The position numbers and the translations under genes are program-made. This document shows, one piece after another, positions 23,358-33,033 of a stretch of 64,000 nt of DNA; the stretch's first letter is position 1, and each line of letters begins with the position of its first letter. This stretch comes from Isoetes taiwanensis (Eukaryota; Streptophyta; Lycopodiopsida; Isoetales; Isoetaceae), in the NCBI GenBank assembly GCA_021234155.1, contig JAJEKV010000047.1, positions 4,665,637 to 4,729,636 on the forward strand, given 5' to 3'. Under the pieces are notes generated by a model that was given only the letters and a program-made list of their open reading frames with translations, did not search any database and was not told the DNA's origin.

Positions 23358-25230
23358 TTACTGGCCTTGATCTGAAGAACCACCACAGCAGTAAAAATAC
23401 GGAAACTTTACTCGTCCACAAAACCTGCAAAGTTGAGAACAGGCATCATGTGACACATATTTAATAAACAGCCTCTGCCATCATGAGTCTTGGAAAATGA
23501 GAAATAAAATCTAAAGAAAACCAGTAGAAAGAACAAGCTGGTATGATAGGGAGATTTCCATGGCATTAACATCCTACAAAAATCTCCTCTATACCTAAGC
23601 TAAGCTGTGGATTTGCTTTTATCATTACCAGATGGCCAGACTTCATATTGATGTGTTTCTATGACACATCATGAATGTTAGCCATATACTTTGGGAGATC
23701 CAACAAAAAGCTTTTCCTAGCTCCCCAGATAATCATATAATTAATTTTGTGGCTTCTTTCAGAAAAAAATCTCGCTTTGTCCCATCCTATACATGTATAT
23801 TTAATTTGGATGCGACCCACTTCTCTGTACCTAGGCTCCAATATCCCATGGAACGGAGGAGTCAAATTGTTTTTCTAGCATATTTATTAGCAAAATTGGT
23901 ACTGAAGAACATAGAACAGAAAGGAGAATCGCAAACGGCATGGTTTATGCTGCACAATACAAACCATACTTGGGACTTACAAAGAAAAATGCCATAGGAT
24001 ACAAATGGATTTAGCACCAAAATCATAGTTCAGCAAATATAAGGCACCGCATCATGGGAATGGAACAGCCAAAGTCACATGCATCGTCTTCACATAGGTC
24101 TCCTAACTCTCGATCTCCACTGAAAAGAACAATCAGTAGTTGTAGCTATATTCTATGATCCACTGACACAAGGATAGCGTCAAAAACACTTCCAGCATGG
24201 GTGGTTTTCTTGCCATTCAGTTGCACCACAATCAGATATCACTATATATCAGCAGAAATATGCACAAGACATTCTTCAAAATTTCACAGATCTCAGCCTA
24301 CTGCCATGAAGAATCATCTCCTTGTACTATGCCTGTTGAAACTATTAAAGGAAGTCTCACTGACAGCGTATTGCATCTCATAATGACTGGAAGGAATGAC
24401 ATAAAGATTCTTCAAAACTATTACTATTGCATATGCTGCAAAAGATCCCTTCGTGGAAATAAAGCATGAAGGACTACTGAACGAGTTAAGCTTTTTGTTC
24501 TTGTGGCCCTCCTATTAGGCACCATGATGTAATGTATCTCATTGTCTTCTCCTGTATTATTGCGCTTCCTATTGCTGAGGTTGCAACTGGTTTTGAGAAG
24601 TGCAGCAATGAGATAAATAGTTTGGCTTCCAGAAAGAGCTGCCTCCAACTTGAAGCTTTACGGTATTCTTTACAAAATACACATACATGCTTTACAAACT
24701 ATATATTCTTGTTATCAATGCGACATATAGGTGCAGAGAACTACGATCAAGCAAAGAGTTGGAAGGAGCAGAAATAGAACAGTAAAGAAGAAAGTGAACG
24801 CTTATAAAAAAAATCGGAAACTGAACAAGAAAATGCAAAAGAAAGCCTACGGCATAACATGAGATGACAAGCTTTGATAAACATACTTGCATTTGTGTAG
24901 AACAGGAATGGGATTCAGACCCTTCTGAGAATTCCTCTTTAGCCTCCTCGATCGTGATACCTACAATAAGTTCAATCATCGTCAAACAAATGAAACCCAA
25001 GTTGATGTTTCGTTAAATCTTTGTGGCACCTTTCTTTTGGGAACTGCCATTAGTTGCATTCCAGCCGAAGCCCCTGAAACTAACGTGTGTGGAGGCAAGA
25101 GTGAAGCAGGCGGATAATGTGAATGCACATCGCCGGAACTGCAAGTATGAAACGACGAAGAAGAGGTCCAGAAGAGTTGAATCCTTCGCACTAGTGACGA
25201 GAGCGATGTGGTGGAGGAACGGATAGCCAT
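23358..25230 (-). CDS. MRPL32: Mitochondrial large-subunit ribosomal protein bL32m, three exons
   Basis: Proposed exons are 25230-25030, 24960-24887 and 23424-23358, 113 residues in all. Exon 1 starts at an ATG in good context (G at -3, G at +4) and encodes a Ser/Arg-rich presequence typical of mitochondrial import (RSSTTSLSSLVRRIQLF), then MQLMAVPKRK. Exon 2 gives VSRSRRLKRN and KGLNPIPVLHKC. Exon 3 gives FCGRVKFPYFYCC and a short tail to TAA. MAVPKRKVS..RR and the CXXC...CC zinc ribbon are hallmarks of L32. Introns are bounded by GTGCCA...TTGTAG and GTATGT...TTTGCAG, and the frame is kept across both. Intron 2 is about 1.46 kb. The protein is a component of the mitoribosome near the tunnel side of the large subunit. 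It is the only gene here that looks intact. Confidence 0.88.
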
Positions 25231-25715
25231 AGCCAAGTTCCTCTCAGGAACCCTAATAGTAAACAACAAGGCTCAAAAATACGTTCATATACACGGTTAA
25301 TTCATAACAGTATTGTCCTCGTACAAAGACAAGACCATGATTTGAAAAATCTGGCCTGAAATTGCTTTTCCTAATGACTATTCCCATCACGCACATTTGT
25401 TTCAAGTTTTGGTGGAGGGTCGAGCTGGTTCTTCTATATAGGATAGACTAGCAAACCTGTGCCCGGCGTTGCCGAGCATTAGAAAAACATGTTATTTTAT
25501 CTGGGCATTGCTCGCATTGTAAGTGCTTAGGTAAATTACATACAGCCTAAATAGCAGGCATGGGATAGCATTTGAAATGTAATTAGTGCAAATTCTTATG
25601 TGAGTTTCTTGCTCATGCTTGTGAGAATTGCTCGAGCGATCGTCGGGTAACCGTGCAAACTTTTTAGGAGAAATCAAGAAATGTTTGCACCATAGGTGCA
25701 CGTCTGATTAAGAGG

Positions 25716-25872
25716 ACTTGGACATGCTTTAGAGAGCTTTGAAAAGAGAGTGTAAGAACATTTCTTACTTATGATTGTTAGGATTTTGCGAGTAACTTGG
25801 GCATGCTTCAGAAAGCATTTGAAAAGAAAGTGCAAGAATCTTTCTTATGATTATGAGGAATTTTGGGAGTGA
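25716..25872 (+). repeat. Tandem duplication, two diverged ~78-bp units
   Basis: Both units contain ACTTGG(A/G)CATGCTT, GAAAAGA(G/A)AGTG and a CTTATGATT part. They begin near 25716 and 25795 and differ by about a fifth of positions. Confidence 0.7.
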
Positions 25873-27272
25873 CTAACAGAGGAATATTCCATCTTTCATA
25901 AAGAATTGTAATGGATGATGCATGCGAACATATGGATTAATCCATTGCAATATGTTGTGTCCATATGTGGTTGAGGTTCAGGGTCAGGCACTAATCCTCC
26001 AAGCAATTGTTTTTGTTTTGTGCTCCATATGATAATTGAATTTGTCATCCTTATATAACTTCTTATTATCTACACAAACTTCTTATACAAACTTGAAGAA
26101 CCAAACCGTCAAGCTATTTATGAAACGCAAAAAAAAGATGTCTCAATTTAAACTCTATCAAAGCACATGGTAATAAAAGGTCTTACTATCTAAGTGAAAC
26201 CATTTGGCATTTATATTGTATAATTTCTCCACGTGTTCAGTTGAAGTAACTAAAAGTTCATGGCCACCACATACAAACTACTTGTACAAAGATAGAAGGT
26301 GTTGCAAACTGCTGGTATGGGGTCTACAGTTGCCTCATCCTTCAAGTTGAGGACTTCTCTGGTTGAAGAAGAAAGCTCATATTCATATGCTCATGTTCAA
26401 CATCTCTACTGATGCTTACATGGTACAAAATGCTCAAAAGGCAAATGCAGCAGCTCCAAATATGGTCATTTAATAGCATAGCGTGTCATAAAACAAAAAA
26501 GGTTCAAAGATATTACTTCATTGACGTATGTTAGCAAATGTTGCAGTGGGCAGAAAAACTAAGCATCAAATGTAGCAAATATGAGCATCTCATTTGAACT
26601 TTGTCTCATCATGTATTGTACGATGTTTTATAGGAATGTACGTGGGGCAAAATTGTACTTTCTTTGATCTAAATAAGAAAGTTAATGTGCATATAAGACA
26701 CATACAATCAGGAATATCAATATTAGATAGTTACCTTATTTGAAATGCCAATTACCGTCATGATTGAGATATTCCTTATGTTAATAATAGAGAAAAAACA
26801 TTAATGCTCAATTATGGAAAATGCATCGATTTCCAGATCCAGATCCTGTTGTTGTTGTTGCAATAGGAATGTAGACAACTTAGATGCACTTCAAATCATA
26901 ATACGAAAGTTACATGATAGCATCGCCTAGAGCACATCTAATATTTTCATGACATTCAACCATGGCAAAAAAAAAGTTCCTATCAAATTAAGTTAGACTG
27001 TATTAAAGTTCAACCAATCAGATTTATGAGCAACGACAAATACTTATCTTGTTATTCATTAACAACCGATACATAATTCTCTCCCGTTTTACTGGCACGA
27101 CTGCAAGCAGACAGAACATCAATAAAGCTTATGTTATCTGGTTTTACTGCATCCCTATGCAGACCTTGCTAATTGTGCACGCCCATCATAATATAGTTGG
27201 CAGATATGTCCAGTTAAAACCGACATTTGCTTTTAATAAAGCATAAGCAATAAACAGGACAATCATCTTCTT

Positions 27273-27506
27273 AGTACGTAGATTTGATAGAACCTAGTAC
27301 GCAGATTTGATAGAACCTAATAAACAGGTGCCCAGTGTTGTCATGCATAAATATTTGTGTGCTAACTCGAATCACACATGAACTTGAGTTGTTCAAATCA
27401 ATCTCAAGGGTGTTTAAAATGGTTGGAGTCTCCTGTGAATATTAGTAAAAGTGTGTCTAGCATTGCTGCGATTGATTTAGAGCATTGTCGCGATTGATTT
27501 AGAGCA
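27273..27506 (+). repeat. Two short tandem duplications
   Basis: AGTACG(T/C)AGATTTGATAGAACCTA is doubled near 27273-27319, and GATTGATTTAGAGCATG with a CG(A)TTG spacer is doubled near 27465-27506. Confidence 0.7.
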
Positions 27507-28504
27507 TGTACTCATATGGGCATTTAATAGCTCACACACTTCCATGTTGTATTATTAACAATACAAGTGCTTCAAAGAAAAAAGTTCAAGCATTTTTGCA
27601 TGCATTATTGGTAGATTGTGGTTTTTTTATAATACCCCATTCATTCATGTTGTTTGTTTAGTTATGACTATTCCATTGTTGTGTGTAATTTATTGAGTCC
27701 TTTAAAAGGACACTATCTTGAATTTGCATGCATTGTCATCCTTGCTCTCTCTATAACTACTTTATCCTATCTCAAATGCTTCTATAACTTAATCTGATGC
27801 AAAAGAAAAATATACATTTGCAACCAAGTGTTATATAGTAGATCACTAAATTTGCAACTAAGTGGTGCATAACAACCAAGCCTTGCAAATGAGATTCCCT
27901 TTTCAGCTCAATATAGACAATTTTGTCATAGTGCATAGTTCTCCAATATGGTGCCCGATTATGGTGGGCTACGTAGAAGTGTGCAAGGGTTTTTGAAATT
28001 CATAGAGCCATGTGTCCAAGATAGATACATGATAATGTAGGGCATAGCAGCTACATGTATTCAGATGTCTTATAGATGCGGCATACGTAGGGGTGTATGT
28101 CAATATTGGACTTTTGATTTATGTAGGGATATGGGTCAATGCCTTTAAATCCTAATGCAAGGCATAGGCAATTGTCTATGTTCGTTCGAGACATAGGGAA
28201 TAATCACATATATAGAATGTCTACTTCAAATCATATTTCGATTGTTCATGCTTAAGGCAGAAACAGAAGTATAAAGGTAGGTTGGGTAAGACCTATGAAC
28301 CTGAATATCTGTTTGGTAAAAACTAGTATGGCTCCTATCTTTATGTGATGAGTATACCATAAGGGTTTCTAGTGAATAATATGTGGCGCAATAATCATAT
28401 TTGCTTGTGGGAGTAAAGACCTATAGGCAGCACGCCAGTATGCAATGTTCTGGTGCCCCTATAAAGATGCGCTAATCCTACAATAATGTAATAGGAAATC
28501 TATG

Positions 28505-28650
28505 CCCCGAGGGTTTTCCATGGAGGAAATTCCGAGGCGGCGCCGCCAGCTAAGGCAGCGCATGAGCGGCGAAGCCGCGAGTGCTCCACCGAGGAATATT
28601 CTGAGGGAAAAATACCTGAGGAAAATATATTCCCTTACGTAATAAACGGG
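28505..28650. repeat. GC-rich hairpin island
   Basis: GGCGGCGCCGCC and GAGCGGCGAAGCCGCGAG are strong local palindromes inside an AT-rich tract. They are flanked by related GAGGAAATTCCGAGG and CCGAGGAATATT blocks. It could be the subterminal hairpin of a mobile element or a small non-autonomous element. Confidence 0.35.
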
Positions 28651-30239
28651 AGGTTGATATTACGTCCATGAAGCGCTATGGTAGAGAGAGATTCCTCACC
28701 GGATGTGGCTATGGTGCATTCTTTTCTTTGAATGTTTACATGTCAGCTTGAAATTTAGATATATATGACCATGGAATGCTTGCCAGATTTAAGGCACAAA
28801 AACCCTATTGTAAAGCCCGTTATATGAAGGGGAAATGATAAAACCAAACCGAGACAGAAGAAGCAGCACAAGAATAAATTTTTAGTCTCTGCCCCACAAC
28901 ATGAATGCTTCCTGTTTTGGATTGCATAGACAATTCCGCCAGGGTTGCTTGAGCTTGAATCTATAAGCAGACCATTCCAACTTTAAAGACAAAAAACTTC
29001 AGCGGAGGGAGCTTCAGAATCGGAGCTCCAAATCCCCTTAAAACAGATGGTAGGAGCAGAAGGTCGGTCTACTTACTTAAAATGTTTTTGGGCTTTCTCT
29101 TTCTTGCCGGTGTGCCCTTTCCAGTACCTCTATGATAAACTATCCACTTCTTTTGGATCCCCGCTTCCCTTATTTTGTATAATCCTCACTATGCTTGCAA
29201 AGCTGAAGAGAAGAGAGGTCTTCTTGTATTGAGAACTTGGTACCTTTGAGATGATTGTCGTGTTGAAGAATATGGAGTCGACTAAGTGCATCCTAGAATT
29301 ATACGAGAAGATGACGAGGATGATTAGGTCTGACGGTCCTACCCAACAAGCATACTACTCCATCAACATGTACATGCATGAGAAGAGGTAGATCTTGATC
29401 GGCCAATGGGCGCATTAACCCACCATGTTGGATTCCCCACCTTGCTTCTCTTGACGATCTGTTTTCTCAGTGAGAGGTAGAGAAGGGAGAGGCTTAAGAG
29501 ATACTTCTGCTCCAATTTTTGGCTCTTTTTGCAGGGTCTATATAATTTGGTTTGGAACCCTTTGCCCGGTGGAACAAGTATGGCATATTTTTTGTTTATG
29601 CAATATTCTTTGTGCTCTTCATTCAATCACTATTTTGTAGTAATCTGGCCTAACGATACCATGCCTGGAACTGCTGCTATAAACTAGCTAAAAAAGACTA
29701 GTAGACTACCAAGGCAAAGATCGTCATTCTTTTTGAATCATTGACAAGTATTAGTCTCATCGACAAAGCAATGATTTGTGCTTAGATTGCAGATATGTCA
29801 TAACTTCTTTTCACATTCTATATCTATAATGTATTAAACTCAGTTGAATAAGCAGATACAAAGTAAGCAATATATTAGTCATTTAGCATCTCTAAGGTAT
29901 TGCTAATATATATTGCAGAGTACTATACCTTTTACATGTAAAAATAGCAAGGCCTCCGTTTCACAAAGCCCTAGGCTATGCCCATTCTTGAAGATTTGTC
30001 TCAATTTCATAAAGCCTTGGACTATACAATAAAATCTTGAACAAACACAAAAACTGCAAGTAATAACCAAGAGTTTTGACATTAATGGAATGCAACATAT
30101 TTGCCTTGTCATATGGCACCAATATAGGTAACACACGCACAAATTTTCTCCCGATTCCTCATTAACATTCACTCATTCAATACAAACCAAGAACTAGATT
30201 TCTCAACTTAAATCACCATCTGTATTAGTTTTTCTAACT
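28651..30239. other. Stretch without a recognised gene
   Basis: Nothing protein-like, no RNA gene and no further repeat could be supported here. Confidence 0.45.
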
Positions 30240-30539
30240 CGACGAAAAGCCCAACAACACTGGGCACTTTTTTTAGATATATATAAAGGCGGACTCATTC
30301 TTGTCAAACCATTCCGGTTTAATGCCAGTCTTGAGCCGTCTAGCTCGAGCACTTATATATTGCTATGCCGTATCAAGTATATCCAGTATTTCAGCGTACT
30401 CTTCACATATACCACATAGATTTTCTAATATTTTCTCTTGTATTCATGTAGAGTATGACAGATCTTCCTGTCCTTGCACATCGAGATTCTTTCAATCCCT
30501 ATATCCTTGAAGTTGACGCCTTAAATCTGTCACGGTAAG

Positions 30540-31205
30540 GGATGATAATGGGCTACAACGGACCATCTATCATTCACGAAAGTTCTATGTCGTTGAAATC
30601 AACTATCCTATTTATGATAAAGAAAATTTAGTGATTGTTGACTCTTTTCATGAGTGGCAACAATTTCTTAAAGGCTCTCCTAATAAAGTGACTGTGTACA
30701 CTGATCATCAAAGTCTGGAGTATTTTTAGTCTACTCGAGTTTTCAATCATCCACAGGCACGATGGCATATGCAGTGTTATTCCAATTTGATTTGTCATCA
30801 AATTTTAATCTGGCACACTTCAAGGAAAACCAGATGCTCTTTCTTGCAGATAGATAGGAGAACCGATATTCGATTAGCAATCTCAGGTCATTTTTTGTCC
30901 TGACTGATTGCAGTTTCTTGCCACTTCATTTATTCGAGATCCATCATGATGACATTATGCTGGAGGCAATCCGAACTGTACTTACTGCATATGCTTTGGC
31001 ATAAGATTTTCTTTTTCACCTCGTTTCAGACTCTCCATCTGGTGCTCCACCTCAGCATTCAGACTATGATGTTTTCCACGTCCATAATGGTCTATTCTTT
31101 CGGCACAATATTTTGTACGTTTCTGACGGTGCTCCTTGACTCCAAGTTTTGCAGTCCTGTCATGATTTTTCTCTCGCTGGTCACTTTGGAGTTGCAACAT
31201 CTCTG
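30540..31205 (+). pseudogene. pol: Ty3/gypsy RNase H to integrase fragment
   Basis: Shifting frames give RKFYVVEINYPIYDKENLVI, VTVYTDHQSLEYF and QARWHMQC (RNase H of an RT), then ILEAIRTVLTAYAL, LYVSDGAP and LQVLQSCHDFSLAGHFGVA (integrase zinc region). The type differs from family 1. A stop follows LEYF. The fragment ends abruptly at about 31205, where minus-strand family 2 sequence begins, so one of the two was truncated by the other. Confidence 0.8.
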
Positions 31206-31863
31206 GAAGGGTGCTGCCACAAGGAGTCGCATACTAGCGCAGTCCGCCACGTCCCCCAAGGCCACGATAGCCAAATCTCGTCGGACCAAGGTGATAGTGG
31301 TGGCGTGATAGTCAATCTTCTTATGGCCCGCCAAGGTGGATAACGCACGGAGTGCCCACCAAGATGCTTCAGAAGAAGGCCCCAAATTCTTGGAGAAGAA
31401 CAAGACCTCACCTTGCCGGAAGGCTGAAAGGAAGAAGCAGGTCAAATGGTTGCCCACTGCCCTAATTTGCGGATCCCTGGAGGTCTCTGCTTCCTTTTCC
31501 AAGTTAACAGGGATCTGCTCCTGCTCTGCTTCTTCTTTGTCATCCCTAAGACTCATCTTGGTGTCCCAAAGGTCTTCCTCCTCTTGATCCATCCCTCCCA
31601 TAGTGATCTGTAAAGGCTGAGCTGTAGGAGGAGGGCGCATGTGAGCCGCAAACTGCTCCTCTAGAGGTTGGGGTGCATCAGTCAATAGGAATTGCCGAAG
31701 AGACAAAAGGGTCTCAACGGGTTCTAGCTCTTCTGGCCGAAATACTAACAAGTTCTCGACTTGTGGCGGATGCACAACAGGTGTTGTAAAGTCGAGGAAG
31801 TCATCCTGGCAGTACTCGGCAAGGTCATAGAGGACCTCTATCTTTCGGCGGCCCCGCATATCA
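31206..31863 (-). pseudogene. ORF A homologue of family 2, 3' end truncated
   Basis: The first ATG of the frame gives MRGRRKIEVLYDLAEYCQDD, about 30 nt after the stop of the H3-fold frame at 31890. Parts align with ORF A of family 1: LLSLRQFLLTDAPQPLEEQF with YSSIRQVMETGDLPSEEEF, and the C-terminal half (SWWALRALSTLAGHKKID, LVRRDLAIVALGDVAD, RLLVAA) with FMLIALSGFGRHARIA, LVKRAMALDLFDFA and RLAVAA. An acidic segment (DQEEEDLWD, DDKEEAEQEQ) sits between. After LLVAAPFQ, near 31206-31225, the frame runs into antisense gypsy sequence, so the true C-terminus is lost. Function unknown. Confidence 0.65.
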
Positions 31864-31889
31864 GCAATGACGCGGTAAGCCCACAACAG

Positions 31890-32455
31890 TCAGCGAAATT
31901 CCCCTCGGATCCTTCTTGCAAGCTGGATATCTTTGGGCACTATGGTAACTCTCTTAGCACGAATCGCACAGAGGTTAGCATCACTCAAAATTTCCACAAG
32001 GTATGCCTCAGCGGCTTCCTGGAGTGCAAGCAAAGCGAATGCCTGGAATCTCAGGTCGGTCTTGAAGTCTTGGGCAATTTCTCGGACCAGACGCTGAAAA
32101 GGCAGGCGGTGTATCAAGGGCTCCGCTGTCTTCTGATATTTCTGAATCTCCCTGAGAGCCACCGTACCGGGTCGGAATCTATGAGGCTTCCTTGGCTTAG
32201 CAGGTGGCCGGGGCAGGGGTAAGGACTTTCCGCCGGTCGTCGGATGTTTCGCCCTCTGAACAATCTGCTCCCGTCGCTGAGCCGACGTGTTCTTTCCGAT
32301 TTGGGCGTCCCTCTGCAATCGGGTCTTGTAACCGACACCTCCCCTTGTGGGTTTCGTATGCTTCCTCTTCCTATTACCCCATCTTTCTTCTGTATTTTGC
32401 ACGACAGGTTGATCTACATTTTGATCAACATTTTGATCCCCGCCCTGTAGGAATT
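31890..32455 (-). CDS. H3-fold protein of family 2, copy b, partial (no ATG)
   Basis: The last 90 residues (about 32161-31893) align to histone H3 without a gap, roughly three quarters identical by eye: [68 protein letters not shown]. Before it, [11 protein letters not shown] and HPTTGGKS recall the H3 tail around KKPHRFRPG and STGGK. The frame is open from a TAA near 32462 but has no ATG. CCTACAG just before GGCGGGG looks like a 3' splice site, so this may be the last exon of a longer gene whose earlier part lies beyond the copia insertion (61940-62617). Differences from H3 include R for the His of CAIHAK and V for M in TIMPKD. A host H3 pseudogene is possible, but the family 2 neighbours argue against it. 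Confidence 0.75.
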
Positions 32456-32503
32456 AATCATGCTAAAGATTGAAGAAGACAAGGGAAATGTGAAGCAGAC
32501 ATG

Positions 32504-32508
32504 TTGCA
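32504..32508 (+). repeat. Left target duplication of the copia element
   Basis: TTGCA before the LTR start TGAAGAAG compares with TTGCT (61943-61947) after the LTR end TTCTTTCA. There is one mismatch, so this is a likely but imperfect 5-bp duplication. Confidence 0.5.
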
Positions 32509-33007
32509 TGAAGAAGTGAAGCTAAACTAAACGTATTCTAAGGTTCGTCTTCAAACAAGGTAATGGTCTAAAGGTTGTGTAGAGTGAACCATTGACATTG
32601 CATATCTACATTATTTAAATGCAAGGAGATATCGAAACAAAGGTTCATATTTGGAGGGAATATGAACATGAAATATTTGGTAAGTCCGAGATACTTGAAG
32701 CGGCCGAGCATGGCTCCTAAGCGGCCGGATCCAGGCCAGTCGGCAGGATTCGGCCCTATAAAACTAAGATGCAGATGGTAGGCAACACACAGCGATCGTG
32801 CATAGCTCATATGGGTATGAGGCTTGGGCTGTCGGAGTTACTCTAGCAATTCAAATAAGTTCATACCATCGAAAAATTGTGATCTATGGTTATTGTATTG
32901 TCATATAATAACTTCAGTTGGTGTTTGCATTGTTATGCAATATATTTTCTTGTAGTTCATGATTAACATATAGAAGACCTTTGCATCTGGATTATTATTT
33001 TCTTTCA
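32509..33007 (+). repeat. Copia 5' LTR (499 bp)
   Basis: It starts TGAAGAAG and ends TTCTTTCA. A likely TATA box (CCCTATAAAAC) lies near 32755. The 3' LTR matches from AACGTATTCTAAGG onward but lacks the first ~20 bp. Confidence 0.8.
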
Positions 33008-33009
33008 TT

Positions 33010-33021
33010 TGGTATCAGAGC
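33010..33021 (+). promoter_or_regulatory. Copia primer binding site
   Basis: TGGTATCAGAGC two bases after the LTR is the usual plant copia site complementary to the 3' end of initiator tRNA-Met. Confidence 0.9.
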
Positions 33022-33033
33022 TGACTTTTAATC

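Larger units (their letters stand above)
25440..30290. other. AT-rich region, possibly one old transposable element with related ends
   Basis: At 25457-25478 the sequence reads GTGCCCGGCGTTGCCGAGC after a CTATATAGGATAG-like stretch. Near 30250-30290 the inverse strand reads GTGCCCAGTGTTGTTGGGC after a TATATATATCTAAA stretch. A third, direct copy (GTGCCCAGTGTTGTCATGC) lies near 27327. The outer two are inverted, as terminal repeats would be. No transposase or other protein is recognisable between them. Confidence 0.3.

Noticed and set aside
24590-24660. Candidate last exon of the L32 gene
   Set aside because: It lacks the CXXC and FYCC motifs. The segment at 23358-23424 has them, with a correct acceptor and phase.
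31092-31205. The last ~38 codons of the family 2 ORF A relative
   Set aside because: They are antisense of an integrase fragment, so not part of the original protein.
31890-32455. Ordinary host histone H3 pseudogene
   Set aside because: It stands beside an ORF A relative and follows the order seen in the elements. The sequence before the fold is not an H3 tail. Not fully excluded.
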